Assembly (NCBI RefSeq): GCF_003666015.1
Contig: NZ_QPLT01000006.1
Span: 1-64,000, forward strand
Direction: 5' to 3'
DNA from: Halorubrum sp. Atlit-26R
GTDB lineage: Archaea > Halobacteriota > Halobacteria > Halobacteriales > Haloferacaceae
Length of the DNA: 64,000 bases
The translations under genes and the position numbers were made by a program. The notes under the pieces were generated by a model. The model saw only the letters and a list, made by a program, of their open reading frames with translations. It had not been told where the DNA came from and searched no databases. Shown in pieces: positions 53,192 through 62,146 of this stretch. Numbering within the stretch: position 1 is the stretch's first letter; each line of letters starts with the position of its first letter.

Positions 53192-55534
53192 ATGGAGCCG
53201 CCAGACATCGAGCGGTTGGACGAGCGGACCGTCCAGCGGATCGCGGCCGGCGAGGTCGTCGAACGGCCCGCGAGCGTCGTGAAGGAGCTGGTCGAGAACA
53301 GCCTCGACGCGGGCGCGAGCCGCGTGGCGGTGTCGGTCGAGTCGGGCGGCACCGAGGGGATCCGCGTCCGCGACGACGGCGTCGGCATCCCCGAAGACCA
53401 GCTGGAGGCGGCCGTCGCGGAACACGCCACCTCGAAGATCGGCGACATCGAGGATCTCGACCGCGGCGTCGGAACCCTCGGCTTCCGCGGCGAGGCGCTG
53501 TACACCGTCGGCGCCGTCTCCCGACTGACGGTGCGGTCGCGCCCCCCGGACGCCGAGGCGGGCGCGGAGATCACCGTCGAGGGCGGCGACGTCGGGGAGG
53601 TCCGGCCGGCCGGTTGTCCCGCGGGCACGACCGTCGGGGTCGACGACCTCTTTTATAATACGCCCGCTCGCGAGAAGTTCCTCAAGCGGACGGCGACGGA
53701 GTTCGACCACGTGAACACGGTCGTGACCGGCTACGCGCTGGCGAACCCCGACGTGGCGGTCTCGCTGGAGCACGACGGGCGCGAGACGTTCGCGACCGAG
53801 GGGAACGGCGACCTCCGGTCGACCGTCCTCGCGGTCTACGGCCGCGAGGTCGCCGAGTCTATGATCGACGTCGACTGGGCGTCCGAAAGCGAAACGGGCG
53901 GTGAGGCACCGGTAGAGCGGGTCACGGGACTCGTCTCCCACCCCGAAACGGCGCGCTCGACCCGCGACTACCTCTCGACGTACGTCAACGGCCGGTACGT
54001 CACCGCGAGCGCGCTCCGCGAGGCGACCCTCGACGCCTACGGCGGCCAGTTAGCGCCCGACCGCTACCCGTTCGCGGTCCTCTTCGTCGAGGTCCCGGCC
54101 GGCGACGTGGACGTGAACGTCCACCCGCGCAAGTTGGAGGTCCGCTTCGACGAGGAGCCCGCGGTCCGCTCGGCGGTCGAGGACGCGGTCGAGTCGGCCC
54201 TCCTCGACCACGGCCTGATCCGCTCGACCGCGCCGCGCGGCCAGTCGGCGCCGGACGAGACCGCGGTCGACCCCGAGACGCCCGACGCCGAGGCCGTCGG
54301 CGGCGCGGACACCGACCACGAGCGCGCCGCGCGCGAGGGGCGCGAGCCCGCGACCGCGGCCGGATCGACCGAGTCGACGGAACCGACGGAACCGACCGAA
54401 CCGACCGAGTCGGCCGACTCCGGACGGACCGCGGACGAGGGCCGCGAGACCGGTGCGAGTCCGACCGACGCGGACGGGACGGATCCGACCGACGCGGACG
54501 GTGCGGACCCCGCCAGTCCGACCGAACTGGACCCGGACGACGACGCGGCGTGGGCGGTCGACGGGCTGGGCGGCGGCGCGAGCGACGACGCGAGCGGCGA
54601 CCCGCCCTCTCCCCGGAGCTGGCAGGAGGACGCGACGGAGCGCGACCCGGGAGGATCGACCGATGTCGGTGCCGGGGACGGGGCCGACGACGCCGAGGCC
54701 CTGAGCGGCGCGGTCGACCGCGACGCCGACACCTCGGACGCCGACGCTCCGACTGGAGCCCCCTCGACCGACGGCGAACCGGATCACGGCGACGGGTTTG
54801 TCGGGGAGGACGCGTCGGTCGCGAGCGGGGACGCCACGCGTCCGACCGCCCGAACGCACCCAGCGACCCGACAGCGGACCCTCGACGGCGACGGGACGGA
54901 GAGCGAGCGGGAGTTCGACTCGCTGCCCTCGCTTCGGGTGCTCGGCCAGCTCCACGAGACGTACGTCGTCGCCGAGGCGCCCGACGGGCTCGTGCTGATC
55001 GACCAGCACGCGGCCGACGAGCGGGTGAACTACGAGCGGCTGAAGGCGGCCTTCGCGGACGGCGCGGACGCGCAGGCGCTCGCGGAGCCGGTCCGCATCG
55101 AACTCACCGCCCGCGAGGCGGCGCTGTTCGAGGAGTTCGTCGACGACCTGACCGCGATCGGGTTCCGGGCCGAGCGCGCGGGCGACCGCGAGGTCGCGGT
55201 GACGGCGGTCCCCGCCGTCTTCGACGCCGCGCTCGACCCCGGCCTCCTGCGGGACGTCCTCTCCGCGCTGGTCGACGACGCCGCCGCGGGCGACGAACCG
55301 GTCGCCGACGCCGTCGACGAGCTGCTCGCCGACCTCGCCTGCTACCCCTCGGTGACGGGGAACACCTCGCTGACCGAGGGGCGGGTCGTCGACCTCCTCG
55401 ACCGCCTCGACGCCTGCGAGAACCCGTACGCCTGCCCGCACGGGCGCCCGGTCGTGATCCGGCTCGACCGCGACGAGATCGGGTCGCGGTTCGAGCGCGA
55501 CTACCCGGGCCACGGCGGGCGGCGCGCGGAGTGA
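53192..55534 (+). CDS. mutL: DNA mismatch repair protein MutL (with endonuclease motif)
   Basis: This 780-residue protein has the GHKL ATPase domain (ENSLDAGAS, DDGVGIP, GTLGFRGEAL) at about 30-110 and the second N-terminal domain to about 340. A long acidic, repetitive linker (Ser/Thr/Glu/Asp, residues about 370-570) follows. The C-terminal dimerisation domain carries the metal-dependent endonuclease motif DQHAADERVNYE (DQHAxxExxxxE, at 604) and CPHGRP (about 747). MutL nicks DNA after mismatch recognition by MutS. No mutS gene is in the window. The ATG at 53192 has a GGAG 8 bases upstream. Confidence 0.96.
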   Translation: MEPPDIERLDERTVQRIAAGEVVERPASVVKELVENSLDAGASRVAVSVESGGTEGIRVRDDGVGIPEDQLEAAVAEHATSKIGDIEDLDRGVGTLGFRGEALYTVGAVSRLTVRSRPPDAEAGAEITVEGGDVGEVRPAGCPAGTTVGVDDLFYNTPAREKFLKRTATEFDHVNTVVTGYALANPDVAVSLEHDGRETFATEGNGDLRSTVLAVYGREVAESMIDVDWASESETGGEAPVERVTGLVSHPETARSTRDYLSTYVNGRYVTASALREATLDAYGGQLAPDRYPFAVLFVEVPAGDVDVNVHPRKLEVRFDEEPAVRSAVEDAVESALLDHGLIRSTAPRGQSAPDETAVDPETPDAEAVGGADTDHERAAREGREPATAAGSTESTEPTEPTEPTESADSGRTADEGRETGASPTDADGTDPTDADGADPASPTELDPDDDAAWAVDGLGGGASDDASGDPPSPRSWQEDATERDPGGSTDVGAGDGADDAEALSGAVDRDADTSDADAPTGAPSTDGEPDHGDGFVGEDASVASGDATRPTARTHPATRQRTLDGDGTESEREFDSLPSLRVLGQLHETYVVAEAPDGLVLIDQHAADERVNYERLKAAFADGADAQALAEPVRIELTAREAALFEEFVDDLTAIGFRAERAGDREVAVTAVPAVFDAALDPGLLRDVLSALVDDAAAGDEPVADAVDELLADLACYPSVTGNTSLTEGRVVDLLDRLDACENPYACPHGRPVVIRLDRDEIGSRFERDYPGHGGRRAE

Positions 55535-55622
55535 CGGCGAGCGGAGCGACGGCGAGGAGGTTCTCCCCGCCCCACCGACCGCAGAGAGGTACGTTTTAGG
55601 TGACGCCGGTGGACCCACGGAC

Positions 55623-56783
55623 ATGGAACGCGTAGCGATCGTCGGCGCGTCGATGACCCGATTCGGGCAGCGCGACGCCTGGGTGCGGGAGCTGTTGGCG
55701 GAGGCGGGCGCGGCCGCGCTCGACGACGCCGGCGTCGACGGCGACGACCTCGATCACCTGTACGTCTCGAACATGGCCAGCGGCGAGTTCGAGGGACAGA
55801 CCGGCGTCCCGAACGCGCTCGCCCACGACTTAGCGGCCCAGCCGGCCTACACCGCGCGGATCGACCAGACGTCCTCGTCGGGCGGCGCGGGCGTGTACGC
55901 CGCGTGGCAGTCGGTCGCCTCGGGCGCGTCGGACCTCACCATGTTGGTCGGCGGCGAGAAGATGACCCACCGGACGACGTCGGAGGCGACCGACGTGATC
56001 GCGTCGCTCACGCATCCGGTCGAGTACAAGCAGGGCGTGACGCTCCCCTCGTTCGCGGGGCTCACCGCGCGGCTGTACCTCGACGAGTACGACGCGCCCC
56101 GCGAGAGCCTCGGGAAGGTCGCGGTGAAGAACCACAGGAACGGCGTGGACAACCCGCACGCACAGTTCCGGAAGGAGGTCGACCTCGACACGGTCCTCGA
56201 CTCGCCGATCGTCGCCGACCCGCTCCGGCTGTACGACTTCTGCCCGATCACTGACGGCTCCGCGGCGCTCGTGTTCTGCCCGGAGTCCGTGGCGGAGGAG
56301 TACGCGCCCGACGGCAACTACGCCGTGATCTCGGGGATCGGCGGCGCGACCGACACCCACGTCGTCCACGAGCGCGCGGACCCGACCACGATGGGCGGGG
56401 TCGTCGATTCTTCCGATATCGCCTACGACATGGCCGGGATCGGCCCGGACGACGTCGACGTGGCCGAACTCCACGACATGTTCACCATCCTCGAGTTCCT
56501 CCAGAGCGAGGACCTCGGCTTCTTCGAGAAGGGCGAGGGCTGGAAGGCGGTCGAGGAGGGGGTCACCGACCGCGACGGCGACCTCCCGATCAACACCTCC
56601 GGCGGCCTCAAGTCGAAGGGCCACCCGCTCGGGGCCAGCGGCGTCGCGCAGGTGTACGAGATATTCAAGCAGGTCACCGGGAACGCCGGCCCGCGACAGG
56701 TGGAGGCCGAAACGGGCCTCGCGTGTAACGTCGGCGGGTTCGGGAACTGCGTGACCACGACGATTCTGGAGGGAAGCCAATGA
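55623..56783 (+). CDS. Beta-ketothiolase alpha subunit with serine in place of the nucleophile cysteine
   Basis: This 386-residue thiolase-fold protein has DQTSSSGG where bacterial thiolases have a cysteine before SGG; serine 84 occupies the cysteine position. The histidine sites VAELHDMF and KGHPLGASG are kept. From memory, the two-subunit beta-ketothiolases of Haloferax mediterranei (PhaA, BktB) use a Ser-His-His triad and pair with an OB-fold subunit, exactly as here. It should condense or cleave acyl-CoA units, for polyhydroxyalkanoate or isoprenoid supply. It overlaps the next gene by four bases. Confidence 0.88.
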   Translation: MERVAIVGASMTRFGQRDAWVRELLAEAGAAALDDAGVDGDDLDHLYVSNMASGEFEGQTGVPNALAHDLAAQPAYTARIDQTSSSGGAGVYAAWQSVASGASDLTMLVGGEKMTHRTTSEATDVIASLTHPVEYKQGVTLPSFAGLTARLYLDEYDAPRESLGKVAVKNHRNGVDNPHAQFRKEVDLDTVLDSPIVADPLRLYDFCPITDGSAALVFCPESVAEEYAPDGNYAVISGIGGATDTHVVHERADPTTMGGVVDSSDIAYDMAGIGPDDVDVAELHDMFTILEFLQSEDLGFFEKGEGWKAVEEGVTDRDGDLPINTSGGLKSKGHPLGASGVAQVYEIFKQVTGNAGPRQVEAETGLACNVGGFGNCVTTTILEGSQ

Positions 56784-57226
56784 GCGACAACGACGCGGCC
56801 GAAGACGACGGGGCATCGACCGGCGAACCGAGCTTCGAGGCGGCGGAGTACGCGGACGGGACGGTCACGTACCCGCCCCACACCGTGGGCCCGAACGGCG
56901 CCGAGCGCGTCGGGACGGTCGATCTCCGCCAGTACGAGGGACGGGTCGTCACGTGGACGACCTCGACCGCGACGCCGCCGGGCGTCCGCGAGCCGAACAC
57001 GCTCGCCATCGTCGAGTTCGAGATGGGCGACGGCTACGACGGGCCGCCGGTCCGCGCGCTCGGGCAGATCGCGGAGCGCGAGGACGGCTCCGGAGAGGCG
57101 TTCGACGTCGAGATCGGTGACCGCGTCGAGCCGGTGTACGCCGACGAACTGCGCGAGCCGGGCGCCGGCATCCGCGAGCCGGAGAGCCAGGACTGGGACG
57201 GGTTCCGGTTCCGGCCGGTCGAGTAG
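56780..57226 (+). CDS. OB-fold beta subunit of the ketothiolase (DUF35 type, no zinc ribbon)
   Basis: This 148-residue protein has the DUF35 OB fold (VTWTTSTATPPGVREPNTLAIVEF). The DUF35 N-terminal zinc ribbon normally has cysteines; this protein contains none. It overlaps the thiolase gene, forming the two-subunit layout. In the related Haloferax system the OB-fold subunit is needed for activity; here that is inference. Confidence 0.87.
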   Translation: MSDNDAAEDDGASTGEPSFEAAEYADGTVTYPPHTVGPNGAERVGTVDLRQYEGRVVTWTTSTATPPGVREPNTLAIVEFEMGDGYDGPPVRALGQIAEREDGSGEAFDVEIGDRVEPVYADELREPGAGIREPESQDWDGFRFRPVE

Positions 57227-57250
57227 TCGGACTCTTCCTCAGTTCGAGCC

Positions 57251-57829
57251 TCAGGCCCGGAACCGCGACGCGGCCGAGTCGGCGAGCGGTCCGAGCCGCT
57301 CCTCGTGGACCCCGTCGAGCGTGTACACGTCGGGCCGGTACCGGATCGCCTCGGTCACCCCGTGGGCCTCCCGCAACCGGCGTCGGACCCGGTCGACGTC
57401 CGCCCGGTCGAAGTAGTTCGGCGTGAACACCAGCACGGCGTGGTCCGTCTCGCCGAACGCCTCGCGGCCGGCGCGGGTCGTGACCTTCGCGTCCCAGAAC
57501 TCCCCGGCCGCGACGTCGTCGACCACCGCTTCCCAGACCTCGTCGACCGTCTCGGCGGGACGCTCGACGAGCCACTTCCCGCTCAGGTACGTCGTCTCCA
57601 GCGCGAGGCGGTCGACGTCGCGAACGGTCTCGGGGTCGGCCGGGAGCGACGCCTCTCGTTCTCGTTCGACCTCCGGTAGGTCCGCCTCGGTCGTCGCGGC
57701 CGGCCGCGTCACGTCGTGGTTCGGGAAGTAGCCGTCGCGGACCTGTCTCGGGAATCCGGTCACGTGCTTGACCCGGAGCCAGTGCCACCCGGCCTCGTCG
57801 ATATCGGTCGGCGAGCGGTCGGTGACCAT
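57251..57829 (-). CDS. DUF1917-type protein (putative phosphothreonine lyase domain)
   Basis: This 192-residue protein is acidic, with the segment WHWLRVKHVTGFPR near the start and the C-terminal region VLVFTPNYFDRADVDRVRRRL. From memory it matches haloarchaeal proteins named phosphothreonine-lyase domain proteins. No enzyme activity is established. The ATG at 57829 is chosen over an upstream extension. It is convergent with the ketothiolase pair. Confidence 0.7.
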   Translation of the reverse strand: MVTDRSPTDIDEAGWHWLRVKHVTGFPRQVRDGYFPNHDVTRPAATTEADLPEVEREREASLPADPETVRDVDRLALETTYLSGKWLVERPAETVDEVWEAVVDDVAAGEFWDAKVTTRAGREAFGETDHAVLVFTPNYFDRADVDRVRRRLREAHGVTEAIRYRPDVYTLDGVHEERLGPLADSAASRFRA

Positions 57830-57925
57830 AGGAACCGATCGCGCGCCGCGGGGCAAAACGGTCCCGCTCGCGCGGAAAACGGTCCTCGCCCGCGACGGCG
57901 CGCCGAAGGAGCCGGTCCGCGGCGC

Positions 57926-58708
57926 TCAGATCCGGCGATAGTCGCCGAGCCGCGTCCCGTCGAGCAGGTACGCGTCCGCCGCGGGCAGCGCCGCGGGGAG
58001 GTACGGCGCGAGGAACGACTGCCCCTCGACGTTCACCCAGGTGCCCCCGGACCGCTCGTTGAACGCGGGGAAGACGACGAGTTCGGGCGGATCCCCCCCG
58101 CGCCCGTGCCCCTCGCCCGCCTCGGTGAACGCCGCGGGGTCGAGTTCCCCGCGGAGCCACGCGCGCTCGACGCGCGACCCGCCGACCGCGTCCTCCAGCC
58201 GCACCTGCGGGTGTTCGTGGCCGGTACACACCACGTCGGCGTCGAGGAGCGCGGGGTCGGGCCACGTGTGGCCGTGGACGACGCCGACCGGCGACCCGGG
58301 CTCGTCGCCGAGGAGTCCCCCCTCGGGGCCGATCACGTCGAGGTCGTCCGCGAACGCCTCCGCGACGCCCGCGTCGTGGTTCCCCTCGACGAGCGTCATC
58401 GGGACGCGGTCGGTGACGGCGCGGACCAGCGTCTCCAGCTCCTCGCGCTCGTCGCCGTCGGGCGCGCCGATGCGGTGCGCGAGGTCGCCGAGGACGACGA
58501 GCCGGTCGGCGTCCGTCTCGGCGATCAGGTCGACGAGCCGCTCGCGGCGCTCGTCGGCGCGCGAGTCCAGTTCGACGCCGCGCTCGTAGCGCAGGCCGAC
58601 CTCGATGCCGGCGTGGACGTCGGCGACGAGCAGCGCGCGCTCCCGTCCGAGGTCGGCCACGGCCGCCGGCTCGCCGACCACCGGCTCGACGGCTGGCGCG
58701 TCGCCCAT
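57926..58708 (-). CDS. rpe: Calcineurin-like metallophosphoesterase of the RPA cluster
   Basis: This 260-residue phosphoesterase has the metal motifs LLVADVHAGI, VLGDLAHR, VEGNHD, VVHGHTW and CTGHEHP. Its start overlaps the stop of the RPA-associated gene (ATGA), matching the rpa1-rpap1-rpe operon described for Haloferax volcanii, where this gene is rpe. The protein's target is not established. It ends in NVEGQSFLAPYLPA, a region specific to this branch. Confidence 0.87.
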   Translation of the reverse strand: MGDAPAVEPVVGEPAAVADLGRERALLVADVHAGIEVGLRYERGVELDSRADERRERLVDLIAETDADRLVVLGDLAHRIGAPDGDEREELETLVRAVTDRVPMTLVEGNHDAGVAEAFADDLDVIGPEGGLLGDEPGSPVGVVHGHTWPDPALLDADVVCTGHEHPQVRLEDAVGGSRVERAWLRGELDPAAFTEAGEGHGRGGDPPELVVFPAFNERSGGTWVNVEGQSFLAPYLPAALPAADAYLLDGTRLGDYRRI

Positions 58709-60363
58709 CAGATCGGCTTGAGGAGCCCGTCGCCGGGCTCGTAACACTGCCCGCTCATCAGCGCGTCCTGGATCGCGTCCTCGACCGCGCCCGGCTCGAC
58801 GCCGTGCTCGTCCGCGACGCGCTCGACGACCGCCTCGCGGGGCGCCCCGTCGCCGTCGTCGAGGTCGCCCATCGCCTCGACCGCAGCGGCTTCGAGGTCG
58901 ACGTCGCCGGCGTCTCCGTCGGTGTCGGTCTCGGTCTCGGTGTCGGTCTCGGCCTCGCCGTCGGCGGCAGTCGCCGAGTCGGCGGCGTCGACCTCGTCGC
59001 TTTCAGTACCGGACGCGTCCGCGTCGTCTGCGGCCGCCGCGGGGTCCTCGGTCGGCTCCTCGGCGATCTCCTCCGGGTCGGGCACGTCGATGTCGGCCTC
59101 GCCGGGCTCGTCGACCTCGGTCCCGGTCGAGAAGTCGGTGCCGAACTCGGACTCGATCTCCTCGCGCTCCTCGTCGTCGAGCTGGTACATGTCGTCGGCG
59201 TCCGGATCGAGGTCCGCGGTCGCGTCCGCGTCGCCGTCGGCGTCGAAGTCGCCGACATCGCCTTCGTCGCTTCCGGCGTCGAAGTCACCGAGGCCGCCGT
59301 CGTCGGTCGCGGCGTCGTCCTCGTCGATCGCGGCGTCGTCAGTGGTCACCTCGGTAGAGTCGTCCGCGTCGCCGGGCGACTCGGCTTCGGCGGTCGAGGT
59401 CGGCTCCGACGCGGTCGCTTCGTCCGTCGGGGATTCGGCCGACTCGTCGGCCTCCGGCTCGGGCGAGTCGTCGAGCGACGAGTCGGCATCGGCGGTCGAC
59501 GGGGCGGCGTCGTCGCTCGACTCCGACTCCGCGGTCGGTTCGGCATCGATCTCCTCGGAGGACGGTTCCGGCTCGTCGCCGGCGTCGGCAGCCGTGTCTT
59601 CGTCGCCTTCGACCGTCGCGGCCGGCTCCGCGACCGTCACGTCGGTCTCGGGGAGGGGCCCGATCGCGGTCGCCTCGCCCTCGTCGGGGGCGAGGTCGAG
59701 CGCGCGGACCTCGTCGCGGTCGCCCGCGATCATCTCCAGCGCGTCGACCGCGAGCCGGCGGACCGCCTCGGCGTAGGCCGCGGTGGTGCCGTAGTGGTCG
59801 AGCGCCTTCGGGATCCCCGCCGCGAGCGGGGCCGGGGCGCCGCCCGCCTCCAGCGCGGCGCGGAGGTCGTCGCCGCGCAGGTCGGCGTCGAGCGCCTTCG
59901 CGAACACCGCGAGGCGGTCGAGCGTCGCCTCGGCGGCGGAGACGACCCACCGGTCGCGGGTGTCCGCGTCGACCTCGTTGAGGCTCTCCGGGCGGACGGA
60001 GGTGAACACGCGGTCGGAGTCCTCGGGCTCGAAGGTGCGCGCCTTGCCGGTGAGCGCGACGAACGCCGGCGGCTCGGCGCGTTCGAGGAAGGTCTGCGCC
60101 TCCGGCTGATACTGGCCCGCGTAGGTGACGAACGCGCCGGAGGGGTCGACGACGCGGCCGCGGCGCGTCTCGTCGTTGACGCGTTCGACCTCGGTGAGCA
60201 CGCCCGCGGTGAACAGGCGGTTCACGCGCGCGCCGGTCGGCGTGACGACGTAGTTCGGGGCGCGCTCCTCGTCGCTCTCGGAGTACGACAGCGAGGCGTC
60301 GTCGAACTCGGCGGCGAACAGCCGGTAGGCGACCTCCCGCGTGCCGGGTCCGTCGTCGCTCAT
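58708..60363 (-). CDS. rpap1: RPA-associated protein
   Basis: This 551-residue protein has an N-terminal OB-fold domain (about 1-130, starting REVAYRLFAAEFDDA) that binds RPA and possibly single-stranded DNA, a helical region to about 215, a very acidic low-complexity linker of about 250 residues (Asp, Glu, Ser, Thr, Ala) and a C-terminal winged-helix-like domain (DVDLEAAAVEAMGDL to the end). The long linker is more extended than in most proteins here. It lies between rpa1 and rpe. Confidence 0.88.
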   Translation of the reverse strand: MSDDGPGTREVAYRLFAAEFDDASLSYSESDEERAPNYVVTPTGARVNRLFTAGVLTEVERVNDETRRGRVVDPSGAFVTYAGQYQPEAQTFLERAEPPAFVALTGKARTFEPEDSDRVFTSVRPESLNEVDADTRDRWVVSAAEATLDRLAVFAKALDADLRGDDLRAALEAGGAPAPLAAGIPKALDHYGTTAAYAEAVRRLAVDALEMIAGDRDEVRALDLAPDEGEATAIGPLPETDVTVAEPAATVEGDEDTAADAGDEPEPSSEEIDAEPTAESESSDDAAPSTADADSSLDDSPEPEADESAESPTDEATASEPTSTAEAESPGDADDSTEVTTDDAAIDEDDAATDDGGLGDFDAGSDEGDVGDFDADGDADATADLDPDADDMYQLDDEEREEIESEFGTDFSTGTEVDEPGEADIDVPDPEEIAEEPTEDPAAAADDADASGTESDEVDAADSATAADGEAETDTETETDTDGDAGDVDLEAAAVEAMGDLDDGDGAPREAVVERVADEHGVEPGAVEDAIQDALMSGQCYEPGDGLLKPI

Positions 60364-61634
60364 TCGCCCACCTCCGCGAGCGCGGCGCGGGCGTGGTCGG
60401 CCGGGTCGTCGTCCGCGAGCGAGAACTCGACGGCGTCGAGGGTGGCGCCGTAGTCGTCGACCGAGAGGTTCCCGCGGACCCGGTAGGCGCGCCCCACGAG
60501 CGTGTCGGCGATGTCGTCGGCGACGACCTGCTTGTCCATCGCGTCCTTCGCGGCGTCGAGGGCGTCGTCGAGGCCGCCGCCGTACACCTCGGCGGTGAGT
60601 TCGTCGTCGAGGACGACGGTGACCGTGTCGGTGCCGTCGTCGAGGATCGCCTTCACGCGCAGGTCGTCCTCGCCGTCCACGTCGCCGTGGCTCCGGCACT
60701 GGCCGTTCTGGACGACGCGGCCGCACTCCGGACAGCGCTCGATGAGCCCGGAGCCGTCGCGGACTTCGAGGACGTTCCCGACGACCTCGACGTCGAACAT
60801 CCCGCCGGAGCCGACCGCGTCGGCGACCGAGAGGCGCGGGGCGTCCTCGGCGACCTCGACCGGGTCGGGAAGCGGCGTCACCGTCGAGAACTCGGTGAGG
60901 TTGATCGAGGGGACGCCGCGGAACTCCCGGACGTACACGTCCTCGATCCGGAGGTCGGCGCCGGCCTCGATCTCGGAGCGGGGCTGCCAGTCGGTGAACG
61001 GGAGCTTCGCCGTCTCGTCGCCGACGACCCCCTCGAGGATCTCCGTCTCGCCGTCGCGCCCGGAGATGGTCTTCTCGTCGACCTCCAGCACGCGGACCTC
61101 CACGTTGCGGCCGCGGTCACCGGCCGCGATGTCGACGAGGCTGCGGTCGCCGCCGACCTCGCGGTCGACTTCGACTTCCTCGTCGGCGATGGCGACCGTC
61201 GTCGAGTCGTTGAGGTTGAGCTCCGGCTCTCCCTCCCACTCGCGGACGCCGGCGTTGCCGATCGTCAGCGAGTCGCCCGGCTCGAAGCCGAAGTCCTGCC
61301 ACGCGGTGTAGGAGATCACGCCGGTCTCGTCGGCGATCTCCCCCTCGCGGATCGTGAGGTCGTCGCCCTGATACCGGATCGTGCGCGTCCCCTGCGTCAG
61401 CACGCGGACCGTCACCGTCACGCCGTCGTGGTCGGTCGTGATCTCGCCGACGTCGACGGCGTCGGGCGTGGGCGACGACCCGCCGCCGCCTCCGCCGTGC
61501 TTCCGGCGGACGCTCTGTTTCGCCTCGTCGATCGGGACGCTGTACTCCAGCAAGTTCTCTAAGTCGGCTTTGACCTCCTCTTTGTCGACGCCGAGGTCGG
61601 AGGCGAGCTCCTCGGCATGGCTGTTGACGTCCAT
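60360..61634 (-). CDS. rpa1: Replication protein A (single-stranded DNA-binding)
   Basis: This 424-residue protein has an N-terminal helical segment (about 1-48), a glycine-rich hinge, three OB folds (about 60-160, 170-260, 280-400) and an inserted zinc knuckle CPECGRVVQNGQCRSHG in the third. It coats single-stranded DNA in replication and repair. Its stop overlaps the rpap1 start (ATGA), so the three genes form one operon. The ATG at 61634 is chosen; the longer frame is not conserved. Confidence 0.93.
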   Translation of the reverse strand: MDVNSHAEELASDLGVDKEEVKADLENLLEYSVPIDEAKQSVRRKHGGGGGGSSPTPDAVDVGEITTDHDGVTVTVRVLTQGTRTIRYQGDDLTIREGEIADETGVISYTAWQDFGFEPGDSLTIGNAGVREWEGEPELNLNDSTTVAIADEEVEVDREVGGDRSLVDIAAGDRGRNVEVRVLEVDEKTISGRDGETEILEGVVGDETAKLPFTDWQPRSEIEAGADLRIEDVYVREFRGVPSINLTEFSTVTPLPDPVEVAEDAPRLSVADAVGSGGMFDVEVVGNVLEVRDGSGLIERCPECGRVVQNGQCRSHGDVDGEDDLRVKAILDDGTDTVTVVLDDELTAEVYGGGLDDALDAAKDAMDKQVVADDIADTLVGRAYRVRGNLSVDDYGATLDAVEFSLADDDPADHARAALAEVGE

Positions 61635-61791
61635 CGAAGCGAGGTTCGGCGCCGCCGCACAAAAGGATTCACCACCGCTCGGGCGTCCCGCGCCGGGTCG
61701 GCGCTCCCCCGGGGGCGTCGCGGGCTCGGCGCCCCGCGACCCCCGTCGCGCCGCCGGCACAGCTAAACCGCTCCCGGTCGCAGGGGTCCAC

Positions 61792-62115
61792 ATGGACGAC
61801 ACCGACATCGACGTCGACGCGCGGATCACCGAGGACCGCACGGTCATCGACGTGACGGGCACGAGGGACGTCGCCGTCGTCGTGCGGTCGGAAGACGGCG
61901 AGCGGATCTACCTCCCGCCGGAGGGGTTCGACGACCCGGTCTCCGGGTCGCCGTACACCTCGCCGTACCAGGGCGCCGGCGCGGGCGGCGAGGAGAGCCC
62001 GTACGGCGGCGCGACCGGCAGCACGCGCGGCGTGATGGAGACCGCGGACGGCTTCCGGGTCACGCACCCGCAGCCGGTGACGGAGTTCGACGTGTTCCGG
62101 GGCGAGCGGGACTGA
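61792..62115 (+). CDS. Small haloarchaeal protein of unknown function
   Basis: This 107-residue protein has a short beta-rich N-terminus (RTVIDVTGTRDVAVVVRSEDGERIYLPP) and a flexible Gly/Ser/Tyr-rich middle (SPYTSPYQGAGAGGEESPYGG). The last 20 residues are ordered again. No family recognised. It is divergent from rpa1; its start is 158 bases from that of rpa1. Confidence 0.7.
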   Translation: MDDTDIDVDARITEDRTVIDVTGTRDVAVVVRSEDGERIYLPPEGFDDPVSGSPYTSPYQGAGAGGEESPYGGATGSTRGVMETADGFRVTHPQPVTEFDVFRGERD

Positions 62116-62146
62116 CGGAAGGCTCCGCGAAGAGGATACGGATCGA

